DNA of 64,000 nt. Origin: Notamacropus eugenii. Taxonomy: Eukaryota; Chordata; Mammalia; Diprotodontia; Macropodidae. Below, one piece after another: positions 23,641 to 34,975 of this stretch. Below the pieces are notes generated by a model that ran no database searches, had not been told where the DNA came from, and saw only the letters and a program-made list of their open reading frames with translations. Every line of letters starts with the position of its first letter. Position 1 is the stretch's first letter. Made by a program: the position numbers and the translations under genes. The stretch covers positions 356,218,128 through 356,282,127 of the forward strand of contig NC_092873.1 of NCBI RefSeq assembly GCF_028372415.1, given 5' to 3'.

Positions 23641-24299
23641 TATTCACAGTTATTACTACTAACTGTATATTTCCCTCTATCCTATTTTTCCCCATTTATC
23701 GTCTTTTTCTCTCCTTTCACTCTCCTCACAAATATTTTGTTTCTTATCGCCAACTCCCCCAATCTACTCTTCCTTCTATCAGCCCCAACCACCCCCTCAC
23801 CTCCACCATCCCTCTCATCTCCTACTTTCCTATAGTATGAGATAGATTTCTATACCCAGCTGACTGTGTAAATTATTCCCTCTTTGAACCAATTTCAATG
23901 AGAGTAAGGTTCAAGAGATGCCCCACCACCAAGCTTTTCCTCCACTGTAATAGGTCTTTTGTCCCTCTTCAAGTGAGGTAATTTACTCTATTTTATCTCT
24001 CCCTTCCCTTTTCTCTCAATGCAATTCACTTTCTCACTCCTAAATTTTTTTTTTGTATCATCCCATCAAAGTCAAGTTTTACCTTCACCCTGTGTCTATG
24101 TATATGCCTAACTGTCCTAATAGTGATAAAGTTCTTAAGAGTTACAAGTATTATCTTCCCATATAGGGATGTAAACAGTTTAATCTTATTGAATCCCTTT
24201 TGCTTTCTCTTTCCTGTTTACCATTTTATGCTTTTCTTGAGTCTTGATTTGAAAATCAAATTTTTTGTTCAGTTTTGGTCTTTTCAGGAGGAATGTTTG

Positions 24300-25046
24300 A
24301 AAATCCTCTATTTTATTTAAACACCATTTCCCCCCACTGAAGGATTATGCTCAGTTTCACTGATAGGTCATTCTTGGTTATAATCCTAGCTCTTTTGCCT
24401 TCTGGAATATCATATTCCAAGTCCTCTGATCCTTTAATGCAGAAGCTGCTAAATCTGGTGTAATCCTGTGACTCCACAACATTTGAATTGTTTCTTTCTT
24501 GCTACTTTCAATATTTTCTTCTTGACTTGGAAGTTCTGGAATGTGACTATAATATTACTGGGAGTTTTCATTTTGGGATCTCTTTAAGGAGATGATTGAT
24601 GGATTCTTTTGATTTATATTTTTACCCTGTGGTTATAAGATATCAGGACAGTTTTCCTTAGTAGTTTCTTGAAATATGATATCCAGGTTCTTTTTTTTTT
24701 TTTGATCATGACTTTCAGGTAGCCCAGTAATTCTTAAATTTTCTCTCCTTGATCTATTTTTCAGTTCAGTTGTTTTTCCAATGAGATTCACATTTTCCTT
24801 TATTCTTTCATTCTTTTGATTTTGTTTGATTGATTCTTGATATTTCATGGAGTCATTAGCTTCCACTTGCCCAATTCTAATTTTTAAGGAATTATTCTCT
24901 TCAGTTAACTTTTGTAGCTCCTTTTCCTTTTGGCCACTTCTACTTTTTAAGGAGCTATTTTCTCCAGTGGATTTTTGTGCATTTTTTTTCATTTTTTGTG
25001 ATTCCCTTACAAAGATATTGACTCTTTTTTCATGATTCTCTTCCAT
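24300..25046 (-). pseudogene. L1 ORF1 relic
   Basis: Residues 1-137 are still open (25046 down to 24633). They show a Lys/Glu/Gln coiled coil and the start of the RRM-like domain (NRSRRENLRITGLPESHD). Downstream the frame is broken before the C-terminal domain. The RNA-binding ORF1 protein is 362 residues in the intact relative at 45543-46631, so about 60% is lost from any single frame. Confidence 0.9.
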
Positions 25047-25792
25047 TCTCTCCCATCATTTCTTTTCCCAATTTTTTTTCTATCTCTCTTATTTGATTTT
25101 TAAAATCTTTTTGAGCTCTTCTGGGAGGTATTTTTGGGGGAAGAGAGGGAGACTTAAGACCAGTTCATAATATGTTTGAGGTTTCATGTAAAAATGTTTT
25201 GATATTGTTGTTCTCTTTTGAGTTTGTGTTTTGATCTTTTCTGTTATCGTAGTAATTTTGTATGGTCAGTTTCTTTTTATTTTTTATTTTTTTGTATTTT
25301 GCTAATTTTCCCAGCCTATTTCATGACTTTGAGAGTTAGGCTCTGCTGCTGGAGTAGAGGGACTGTTCCAGGCTTCTTGTGTTGGAATATTAGGGCCTAA
25401 ACACTGGCCTGATGCATTAGAACCATGGGTCCCCTGGCCTGCTGTGTCACAGAGTTCAAGGCCTTATAGCTGGCCTGTTGTGCCACTGGCCTGTTTTCCA
25501 GGGCCATGAGGTCTCACTGCTGACCTGTGCTGGGGCCTGGGGCCTCTGTCTGGCTTATGTTGACTTGATACCATGTGCTCTGGGCTGAGCTCCTCTTTCA
25601 TCATGAGTGAGATAGACCTTTCTTACTGACCTTTTAGATTGCCTTGGGCTGGAAAATTGTTTTATGCCATCTTTTTGTTGGTTCTGCTGCTATAGAATTT
25701 GCTTCGAGGAGTTATTTTATAGTTTTTTGGAGGTGAATTTGGAATAGTTCAGGTGAGTTCCTGCCTTATTCTGCCATCTTGGCTCTGCCCTT

Positions 25793-25875
25793 GGAGATAA
25801 TATTTTTAAAGCCCTTAGCATAGTGTGTGGCACATATTAGGCTCTTAATAAATGCTGGTCTGCCTTCCTCTGCCC
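25793..25875 (+). mobile_element. CORE-SINE 3' part, after L1
   Basis: 'gagataatatttttaaagcc', 'cttagcatagtgtgtggcac' and 'ggctcttaataaatgctgg' complete the element begun at 19355. The L1 flanks share a diverged 'agata.t.ttt' that may be the target duplication. Confidence 0.8.
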
Positions 25876-26177
25876 ACTACCCACTATACCACCTAATTAT
25901 CTCATAGTGAAATAGAAATGATAAAGTCAGAAGAAGTAGCATATTTAATGAGTAAAATAATAAGCCTGGTTTGTGTCCTGTTGAATTTGAGGTGGTTGTG
26001 AGAAATCCAGATGAAGCTGTTCTAAAGGCAAAGTTACTGATCTGAAGCTTATGAGGTTAGAACCAATGATACAGATTTGGTAGGCATTTGCTTTTGGTTA
26101 TCAACATTTTTTTGCTTTGTGAAGCCATACCAACAACAAGAAAAATTATTGTGACCTCCCCCCAAAAGGGGGAGGGG

Positions 26178-26420
26178 GAAGCTAGTGGCACAGTGGTTAG
26201 AATGCCAGGCCTGGAATCACTAAGACTCATCTTCCTGAGTTCAAATCTGGCCTCAGTCACTTACTAGCCATGTGACCCTTAACTTAACCCTGTTTGCCCT
26301 ACTTTCCTCATCTACAAAATGAGCTGGAGAAGGAAATGGCAAACCACTTCAGTATCTTCACCAAGAAAACCCCAAATGGGTTCATGAAAAGTTGAATACG
26401 AGTGAAATGACTAAACAACA
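26178..26420 (+). mobile_element. Marsupial SINE, near full length
   Basis: From 'aagctagtggcacagtggtt' to 'gaaatgactaaacaacaa', with the full 3' tail. Confidence 0.92.
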
Positions 26421-26559
26421 ACCCTCCTCAAAGGGATAATTGAATATATATTTAGAATATTCTTTACAAATATTTACTGTTTAACATGTCATAGAAGGAT
26501 TTTTATCTTGGAACATCAATGAAAACCCCCAAGGGGTTTGAGATTCACTAAATGGGAAC

Positions 26560-27160
26560 CACTGACTTAGAAGGTGGTCATTGAAGCTACCTAGGACTGA
26601 ATGAGATTGCCAAGGAAGAGAATATAGAAGAAAGAAACTAGAGAAAGAAGAGAAGAGACCTTCAGAGCCTACAGAGATTTGGGGAAAATACTGGTGGTGT
26701 TGGTTGGGAGAGTATATATGGAGATGGGGAGGCATCAACATGGGTATTCAGTGTGGAGGAAACAGTGTAACACATCTGGGGAATGTCAAATAGCCAGAGC
26801 CAATAGGGTGTATGAAAATGGGTAGTGAGAGAGGAGGTCAGAAAGATTGGTTGGGACCAGATTGTGGAAGGTTGCTGTTGCTCGTCCTTTGCTCTCAAAG
26901 AGGACCATGACATCGGGAAGATGATGCCATGACTTGCATTTAAGTGAGGGAGGTCTGTGCAAGGTTACCAGCTTCACTTTCTCCTCTGGAGCCATCTGAG
27001 TCCAGGGGCAAGATATAGATCAATAGTACTGGACATGGCCCATGTGTAATTCTTTGAATATGAATCAAAAGAGTTTGGATTCTGTCCTGTCAGGGAACCT
27101 TCGAAAGCTTTGGAGCCATGTACTGATGTGGTTAGAACTGTGATTTAGGAAGATGAGACT
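26560..27160 (-). mobile_element. L2-like element hosting a SINE
   Basis: The flanks 'actagagaaagaagagaaga' and 'attctgtcctgtcagggaac' with 'gagccatgtactgatgtggt' match the order of the L2-like body at 18.5 kb and 32.6 kb. A minus-strand SINE sits inside. Confidence 0.5.
26872..27045 (-). mobile_element. SINE (alternative-tail type)
   Basis: The inverted tail 'ctctcaaagaggaccatgac', then 'gacttgcatttaagtgaggg', and 'ctcctctggagccatctgag' match the element at 15747-16065. Confidence 0.85.
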
Positions 27161-27394
27161 GCTCATAGTGGCTCCCTTCTCACAAAATGGAGTCCTCCCA
27201 AAATCTTAGTATAGTTTTCAGCTTTAATAGTCTTGAGTTACACTAAGACTTTTTGGGACACTTTGTATGTAGTTAAACAGGAAAATTCACAAGGTATTAC
27301 GTTAGACATTCAGAGAAATCCAGGATGCAAAGGTATGAAATATTTGTTGAATTGAAAAGATCAATTCTAGCGGATTTTACCTTTCTTTATATCC

Positions 27395-27450
27395 CTAACA
27401 TTTAGCACAGTGCCTGGCATATAATAGATACTTAATGTTTATTGATGGAC
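27395..27450 (+). mobile_element. L2-like 3' end
   Basis: 'catttagcacagtgcctggc' followed by 'atacttaatgtttattgatgg'. Confidence 0.7.
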
Positions 27451-28309
27451 TGACCTGCCTTGGATGTTCCTGGTTAAAGGTCACTGTTTTTTTTTTTCTC
27501 TTGGTGTGTATGTAGGGGAAGAGGTGCTAAATAAGGATAAATGCTAAGCTGAAAATTTCTTGGGGTACCCAGAAGGTTGAACTCTGTCAAAGAGCCAAGG
27601 AACCATTTGCCTTAGCCATTTTGACATTGGTAACTTCCTCAAGGCCAATGAAACAAATTCCTAATCCCCCTGGATATGTGCGGTGATTTGCCCTCTTTTC
27701 ATTTTCCTGGGGATAAAAGAAAGGAGAAGTAGTGGCTCAAGACCTTGAAAACTCTGCCCTTGGTTCTGGCATTTTAGGAATCCGTCTAGACTACTGTTTT
27801 GGGAAAGGGATCCCATTTTGCCTCAGGGGTAAAGGCAGTATTTGCCAATGAGGCCCATTCCAGCAGCTTCTATCTCTCTGGGGTGGAGTGAGCAAGTTTG
27901 CATCTCTTGGAATCCCTGGCTTCCTTCAAAACTTGGCTCAAGTGTCATCCCCATGAAGCCTTTCCCAATATACTAGTCCTCCCACCCCTGACATTAAGTT
28001 CATAGGATCTGGAGTTGGAAAGGATCTCAGAGGCTGTTTAGTGCAGCTATTTAATTTTATAAATAGTAGGGTTCTCCCCTCACATGTAATAAGTATTTAC
28101 ATTATGTAGCATACATGTCACAAGGCTACCCTGGTAGAGAAGCTGCACTTGTAGGAATAAATCAGGAGAAGGGGGAAGAGGAGAGTAGAAGAACCCAGGA
28201 ACGGCTGCTCCTTAATGTTTTCCAGAAAAAGAAGAGTCTTCTCTCTAAAGTCCAGGCTTTTAGTTGTACAATATCAATAATCTGTGGGAAATTTATGGCT
28301 TCAGATTTT
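27451..28309. other. No gene; L2-like piece at 27925-28010
   Basis: Mostly unassigned sequence. 'cttcaaaacttggctcaagt' and 'gtcatccccatgaagccttt' at 27925-28010 match an internal L2-like segment. Confidence 0.5.
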
Positions 28310-28550
28310 CTTTTTCCTTACCTCCCTTCTTTATTCCTTCCTTTCATTTGTTCAGTCTCTCCTCCCTCCCTCTTTTTTTGGCCCCTCTCTTTTTCCTTCC
28401 TTTCTTCCTTCTCTATCTCTCCTTCTCTCTCCCTCCTTCTCTCTCTTCCTCTCTCCCTTTCTTCTTTCTCCCTGTCTCTCCCATCTCTCTCAGTTTTTCT
28501 CTATGGTTTTATCTCTCTTTGTCTCTCTTTCCTTTTGTTTCTTTTGCTTA
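28310..28550. repeat. Polypyrimidine tract (CTTT/CCCT/TCTC)
   Basis: About 240 bp of >90% pyrimidine produces Ser/Leu/Phe/Pro-rich open frames in all three plus-strand frames. These frames are composition artefacts. Confidence 0.9.
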
Positions 28551-29549
28551 TCACCCTGTGATGGCTTTAAAAATATTCCTAGGCAGCTATCACTGAGTCT
28601 AGGAATTCTTTCCCACTTCCCTATCTAGTCTCTGCTTCCACAGTGTACACTGGATGAGTCTACTCTATTATTTAGATCTCACTGGCTCCCCAATTTCTAA
28701 TACCCCCACAGAAACACAAATAAAAGTTTATATAACACGAAAATAAACAAAGTAATGACATACAAGGCAAGGGAAAGAAATCTCAAGGTGAGGAAAAGGA
28801 GCCACTGTGTGCATGTGCTGACTGGGCACAGCCAGCTGCCAAAGGAACTGGGGCTGTCTTTCAATGATCTCTCCCACTCATAGTTTTATAATTTACAAAA
28901 TTACCAAGATATCTACTCCCAAGAATCAAGTATCCCAAACTGAAATGAAAATATGTAGGTGTGGTTTTACTCCATTCACAAACACAATCAAGAGCTGACA
29001 GAAGTCATTGCCATTCTCTTCTCTTCGTCTCTGGGAGTTGCCATTGGAGAGAGATATGCTGAAACTGGGTGGGAGAAGAAAGTGGCTTGAGGACTCTGTA
29101 CACTAGATAATTAAATCCTGTATGACCAAGAATTGACTATAGGTGGATAAAGATTCATGCAAATGATGATTCAAGTTTCCTGCAAACAAATATTCAGACC
29201 AGTCATTTCTTACCCTTCTTTCCACCCAGTCTAAGCAATTTCCCAAGGAGAGCCTTGAGTTCTTCTGAAAAAGGATGGGTAGCAAGGGAAGATGGTATTT
29301 GAGGGTCACTGGAAACCATATGGTTGAATTAAATGAAAAGGAGGGAATGAGTGTATGTGTGTGGGGGGAGGTGAGAGGGGCAGTATTTAGGCTGGAGAAA
29401 AGAAGATTTTGAGGGAGACTTGATCACTACCTTTAGATCCTTGAAAGGCTGTCCGATGGAAGAGGAATTAGATTTGTTATCCTTCATCCTACAGGGTAGT
29501 ATGAGGAGTGTTGATCTGAAAGTTTGGTTAAAGGAGGCAACCAGCCTAA
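28551..29549. other. No gene seen
   Basis: I found no SINE core, L1 motif or RNA gene. A short run of GT/G-rich sequence lies at 29350-29376. Confidence 0.4.
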
Positions 29550-29554
29550 GTGAT

Positions 29555-30157
29555 TGTAACAACAAGGACCCCGACATACACAGGAGGGCCTCCTATACAG
29601 GTTCTTAGATATGCTTTTCTAAAAGGAAAGCAACTTTTGAGGGGTCAACAATCTACTTTAATCAAGCACATATTTCATTCACTTAGTTTAGGGGAAAAAG
29701 TCAGCACCCTGAACTTCAAAGAAAATAGAAGCAGAGAAATAAAGACCAACAGACAGGACTTCCAACTGTCTGACCAAAAGCAATACATACATCACAGATC
29801 AACAGACAGATCCAACTGTCTGACCATTACACACATACATAGTTAGCAGAGAGAGAAGCACCAACATCTGGGTTTTCAAAGTCAGGGGGCTCCTTAGTGG
29901 TTACCCAGAGTCTCCTCTGTTCAAACAAACACTTCCAATGAGTAAGCCCCAAAACAAAACCTTACCTCAGAGTGTATATATATATTTCAGAGTAAGAGGA
30001 CATCACAACTCTTGAGAAGCAGTGCCTCGTTAGAAATTAACAAAAGGTGTGGGCCTTCCTACAAAACAAATCTCCCCTAATCAAGCTTCCCTTAATGGGT
30101 AGACCCTTTAATGGGTAGGGAAGATCTTTAATTCTTATTAACATAATTAACATTACA
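29555..30157 (-). repeat. Solo LTR (603 bp)
   Basis: The ends TGTAA...TTACA are perfect 5-bp inverted repeats flanked by gtgat (29550-29554) and gtgac (30158-30162), a 4-5 bp target duplication. On the minus strand an ATTAAA signal (about 29660) precedes the terminal ~100 bp. A ~60-bp internal tandem duplication (29741-29830, each unit with 'ccaactgtctgacca') lies in the middle. Confidence 0.7.
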
Positions 30158-30162
30158 GTGAC

Positions 30163-30740
30163 ATGTAAATTCATTTTGTTTTATTCCTTTAAAGCAAGCA
30201 AAATACATGCATGCATGGAGCCAGATAAAATCTGACTGATAAAAGTAGGACCAGCCTTAAATACTTTTAGAACAATTTCAGCTCAGGACTCAATTTATGA
30301 TCTCCATATATGTTTAACCATAGTATGAGACAGGGATTTTCTTAGTTGAATAGGTGGTAAGTACAATAAGATAAGACAGTTGACTAACTGTCAATTGAAA
30401 TGACCATCCATGATATGTGTCTTCTTTACCATTAACCTGCCATAACATAGTATATATTCATAAAATATTAAGATAAGAAAAATCCCACTATTCAGGATCA
30501 TGTCTTGGGTTAAGGAGCTCATCCTTAATGGCCATAAACAGAGAAAAAAATGCTCTTAGTTCCATCTGACCTTGTTGACATAAGAAAAGGCATTCTCTGA
30601 ATTTAGTAAGGCCAGGGGGCTTCTTCTAGTTGATTAGTTCAGGCTCTGGCCCTTATTGAGGTTCAAATGATATTAAATGATTATCAGGAGCAAGGTGTGA
30701 AATGATAGGGATACAGATTTGGCCCTGATATCAGGAGGAA
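30163..30740. other. No gene seen
   Basis: AT-rich sequence without recognised repeat cores. Confidence 0.4.
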
Positions 30741-30744
30741 ATGT

Positions 30745-31565
30745 AAATAACTTACATTTATGGAGCACTTTAAAGTTGGCATTATTAGCAAGTTTAAAGA
30801 AAGGATCCCAGCAAACTGGGCATATGTTTTGTGAAAGATCTGCAGGGTACCACAGAAGGAGATCAGGATGGATTGTGAGCCTTACCATTGGAGGAAATGA
30901 ATGTGATGGAATTATGAAACTTCTGAACCCTTTGAGGTAGATAGTGTAAGGACCATGCCTATTGTACTGAGACTCTGGAAATTCATGGGACATGCCATGG
31001 TCATGTAGCTAGTAAGTGTCTAAGTTACAATATTAACTTAAATCTCTTGATTCCAAGACTCCAAGACCACTCCAAGACTCTTTGCCATATACTACCTTGT
31101 TCATTGGAGGTCTTTAGTCAGAGGTTGGAGGATTACTCGTTATGGATATTGTAGACAGATTTGCTGATCAGGAATGGGCAGAGGGAGATGAGCAGTAGTA
31201 TAGTGGAATGAACGTTAACTACTGAGGCTAGACTGGAGTTCAAATCCCATCTTGGATGCTTTCTGTCTGTTTGATCTTGGACAAGTCTTTTAGCCTTCCT
31301 TGATCATTGTGCATATGAGTACGTGTGTGTGTGTGTGTGTGTCTGTGTGTGTTGGGAGGGAGGTGTTGAACTAGAACACTTCTGAGGTCCAAAGGAATAG
31401 ATTCTATGACAATTCTGAGATTTTTTTTTTCAGTGAGAAGAATCACAGGTTGTTGATTTAGAGCTCTAAGGGACCTCACGGATCATTGAGTCCACCTCTC
31501 CCCTTTCCATTTCATAGATGAGGAAATCAAGGTCCATACAGAAGTTAAATGATTTGCCCAAAGTT
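30745..31565. mobile_element. Cluster of old CORE-SINE pieces
   Basis: A diverged minus-strand copy (30745-31100), a plus-strand head and core (31195-31320), the (GT)n run 31321-31352, and a minus-strand piece (31435-31565; 'atagatgaggaaatcaaggt' and 'aaatgatttgcccaaagtta') lie end to end. Confidence 0.65.
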
Positions 31566-31574
31566 AAGAGTATC

Positions 31575-31818
31575 ACATATGTTCATCTCTTTGTGATCCC
31601 ATTTGGGGTTTTCTTGGCAGAGATACTGGAGTGGTTTGTCATTTCCTTCTCTAGTTCATTTTACAGATGAGAAAATGGAGGCAAATGGTTAAATGATTTG
31701 GTCAGGGTTACATAGCTAGGAAGGTTATATCTGAGGCTAGATTTGAACTAAGGAAGACTCATCTTCCTGACTCCAGACTCAGTGCTCTGTGTATTATTGG
31801 TACCACCTACCTGCCCAT
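31575..31818 (-). mobile_element. Marsupial SINE, left arm of an inverted pair
   Basis: Complete inverted order from 'gtgatcccatttggggtttt' to 'accacctacctgccca'. Confidence 0.92.
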
Positions 31819-31837
31819 TGTTACATAAGGTATTAAG

Positions 31838-32085
31838 GACAGGTAGGTATATAAGTGGATAGAGTACTGGACCTGGAGTCAGGAAGATGAGTCTTCCTGA
31901 GTTCAAATCTAGCCTCAGACACTTACTAGCTGTGTAACCCTGACCAAGTCGCTTAACCCTATTTGCCTCAGTTGAGCTGGAGAAGGAAATGACAAACTAC
32001 TTCAGTGTCTCTGCCAAGAAAACCCCAAATGGGGTAAAGAGTTGGACACAACTGAAAATGACTGACCAGGAACAATAACAACAAA
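31838..32085 (+). mobile_element. Marsupial SINE, right arm of an inverted pair
   Basis: From 'caggtaggtatataagtgga' to 'tggggtaaagagttggacac', with a complete 3' tail. It faces the preceding SINE across 19 bp. Confidence 0.92.
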
Positions 32086-32154
32086 TTAAGTGGTATAGCA
32101 AGGATCTAGAACCAGTTGCTCTGATTCCAAATCCAGCCCTTTCACTGTTTATGA

Positions 32155-32785
32155 AGTCAGTCAACAAGCATATTGACAAGTGCTTACCAGGTGCGCAGCC
32201 CTGGGCTAGGTGTAGGGGATACAAATAAAGGTAAAAAGCAAAAAGCAGCCCAGGCCCTGCCCTCAAGGAACATACAACCTCATGAAAATGATCACATCTT
32301 CATGAAAATAGTTTTCATAAGATAAAGAAGATGGAGGCAGGCAAGCTGAGAGGGGAAGGCTGTAGCAACTGGGGAAGAGAGGGTAAAGACCTCCTCCAAG
32401 GTGGGATTGGAGTCTTGAAAAGGAAGCCAGGCAAACCAAGAAGAGGGAGAGGGAGGGAGGTGAAAGAGCCTTCTAGGCAGGGGCCACCCAGTGCAAGACT
32501 GGAGATGGCGTTGTATTCTTTGTAGACTGTATGCTATGGAGGTCAGCGTGACTGGATCCTGGAATGTGTAGAGGGAAGTCAAGTGTAAAAAGATGGTGGG
32601 AAGGGACTAAGTTATAAAGAGTTTTGAATGCTGAACAGAGACCTTCATCTTTGATGATGGGAGCAATGGGAAGTCAACGGAGCTCACTGAGCAGGGATTG
32701 GAGTAGGATGGGGTAAGGGGAGCTATATTTGAGGCAAGAAGAGCAGTTGGAAGGCTACTGCTGTGGGACAGAAGGTTTTGGAGAC
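32155..32785 (-). mobile_element. L2-like element
   Basis: It begins 'agtcaacaagcatattgaca' and 'ggggatacaaataaaggtaa', continues through 'ggccctgccctcaaggaaca', and reaches 'gagcaatgggaagtcaacgg'. It follows the same order as the 17965-18690 element, without the microsatellite. Confidence 0.6.
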
Positions 32786-34270
32786 CTTTTCAGGTATCCT
32801 GAGGTTTGAAACAGTGTGATCAGAGTAGTTTCTGTTGTTTTAAAAAGCAGAAAAACAGCTTTAGAAGTGTCTTTAAAGGCAGCTAGTAGCTTTCATGTTT
32901 GAGGGCTCCAAAGGGAAAGGGGAGTAGTCACTGTCTTGGGGAAGAATTTGTAGCTTCCCATTTGGCCCCATTCCCCCCAACTCTAATCCCTTCAGCCCAT
33001 CCCTGGATGGCTCCTGTTGGGCAGAGGTATCTCCATGGGAAGGTGGCCACAGCCAGTTTCCTCATCCCTCCTTAGTCATCCTCCACCTGCCTGCGGCTGG
33101 GTAGGAAGCCCGTCATTTGGCCCAGCCTGGGGTAGAATCAGTCTCCATCTCTTCACTTCTGAGGCAGCCCAGGATTTGTTATCCAAGATCCTCCCTTGGA
33201 AAAGAAAAAAAACCAAACAAACAAATCCCACAACACCACCACCCTCTCATTATTTCTCCCAACCATCTGAGAATCACTTTTGTTAATCCAAAATCCTTCA
33301 GGGCTGTACTTAGAGCCGGTGTCACGGTTCCAACTCCACCCCTGGCACCAGGAGGGTTGGAGGGTGGAGGGAGCAATTAAGTTGAAAGGGAAGTTAATCT
33401 TTGCCTACCCCCCTTATTCTCACCTCCCCCCTCTCTCCTCCACCTCATTTTGTGAGTCCAGAATTTTTTCTTTCACTTTCAAAATCACAAATTTCTACTG
33501 ATGCCTGCATTTTATTTTTTTTGACCTTGGGTGGGAGGGGTAGGGTGGGGTTAGTCCAATGTGAGAGCTGGTCAAAAATTCTAGTTTCAGGGAAATGATC
33601 ATGCCAAGGTTGGGGGCCGGGAGGGGAGAGGGGCTGTAGAGGGGGATTGATTAAGGGAGGATAAAGCAAATTGGAGCTCTAGTCCTTTAGAAAGTTCTGT
33701 TTCTGAGACTGTTTCCTCATTTATAGAATAAGGGAGTTGGACAAGATGACATTTTCTTTCCCCTCTCTGTGCGAGTACTGAGACTTCCAAGATGGCACCC
33801 ATCTCTACCTTCTACATACAGGCCCACCTCTCCCCTTCCCTTCCTAAACTTCTCTCCAACCTTGGTCATCCTCCATTTCCCTTCCTAAGCTTCTGTCCTT
33901 CATTGGTCATCCTCTCCTTCCTTCCTTTCCTCAGTGTCTGAAGTGAGGGTTGGGTACAGAAGCAAGGTCAGTGTTTGGGGAAAGAAGTTTGGACTAAATG
34001 GACTCTGAGCCCTCTTTTAGCTCTAATTCAATGATTCCATTATCTTCCTTCTTTCCTCTTCTCTCTCCTATACAAAATTCAAGTACAACCAAGACCCTGG
34101 GAAGACCTTTGGGTTCAAAACAGAGAATTCTTCTCCTCACACTTATCCCAATATTCCTTATGCTGAGGACAGTAAGGAACTCTCCAAGGTGTCTGACAAG
34201 GGCATTTCTGGGGGCTATGAACTTTGGAAACATGACTTGGAGGAAAAGGAAAAGCTACCTCCTTATTGAG
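32786..34270. other. No gene; unique GC-balanced sequence with MIR tails
   Basis: This is the most GC-balanced intergenic stretch outside the LTRs and half-L1. CORE-SINE tail-like segments occur near 33690-33760 and 33960-34035. There are short frames on both strands but no start, domain or splice evidence. Confidence 0.45.
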
Positions 34271-34271
34271 G

Positions 34272-34375
34272 GAGCTGGGTAGAAAAATGGATAGGGCACT
34301 GTGGTAGAAGCGACTAAGATGTGAGTTTGAATCCTGCCATAGACATTTAGTAGCTGTGTGACTCTGGCTTGCGCT
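34272..34375 (+). mobile_element. SINE fragment
   Basis: The head 'agctgggtagaaaaatggat' and the core 'agctgtgtgactctggc' are present; it stops after the core. Confidence 0.8.
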
Positions 34376-34472
34376 TCTTATGTAATATTGTACGTTATTA
34401 TATCATTTACATTTGTGTCTTATTCTCCTACTAAATTGTTAGCTCCATGAGGCTAAGAATGGGCTACCTTGG

Positions 34473-34704
34473 CAGGGGCAGCTAAATAGAGTGCCATGAC
34501 TGGAGTCAGGTAGACTTGTCTTCCTGAGTTCAAATCCTGCCTCAGAAACTTACTAGTTGTGTGACCCCGGGCAAGTCACTTAACCCTGTTTGCCTCAGTT
34601 TCATCATATGTAAAATGAGCTGGAAAAGGAAATGAGAATCCACTCCAGTTCTCTGCCAAGAAAACCCCAAATGGGGTCACAAAGTCAGACACAACTGAAC
34701 AATA
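34473..34704 (+). mobile_element. Marsupial SINE, near full length
   Basis: From 'caggggcagctaaatagagt' to 'aatggggtcacaaagtcaga' and 'cacaactgaacaa'. Confidence 0.93.
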
Positions 34705-34975
34705 GACAAAGCTAGGAAGTGCAGTGAATAGAACCTTATGTTTGGAGTCAGGTTGACTTGTGTTCAAATCCAGGCTTGGACATTTATTAACTGTGTGAAT
34801 CTGGGCAAGTCATTTAACCTCTGTTTGCCTTAGTTTCCTCAACTGTAAAATGGGAATAATAATAGCACCTACCTCCCAGGGTTGTTGTGAGAACCAAATA
34901 AGGTAATATTTGTACAGTGCTCAGAACAGTGCTTAGCACATAGTGAGTGCTCTGTGAATACTTATTCCATTCTCT
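34705..34975 (+). mobile_element. CORE-SINE (MIR-like), full length
   Basis: Directly abuts the previous SINE. It contains head, core, 'acctcccagggttgttgtga' and 'agtgcttagcacatagtgag'. Confidence 0.92.

Larger units (their letters stand above)
19575..25791 (-). mobile_element. Full-length but inactive L1 (about 6.2 kb)
   Basis: On the minus strand the element starts GGGCAGAGCCAAGATGGCAG, the usual L1 5' end, at 25791. A 5' UTR (25050-25790), an ORF1 relic, a ~650-bp inter-ORF segment, an ORF2 relic and a 3' UTR follow, ending near 19575. It lies inside a CORE-SINE whose two halves flank it. Both reading frames carry many stops and frameshifts, so it is an old non-autonomous copy. Confidence 0.92.

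Noticed and set aside
28115..28628. Overlapping 110-148 codon frames rich in Ser/Leu/Phe/Pro
   Set aside because: All three frames are open because of the polypyrimidine composition.
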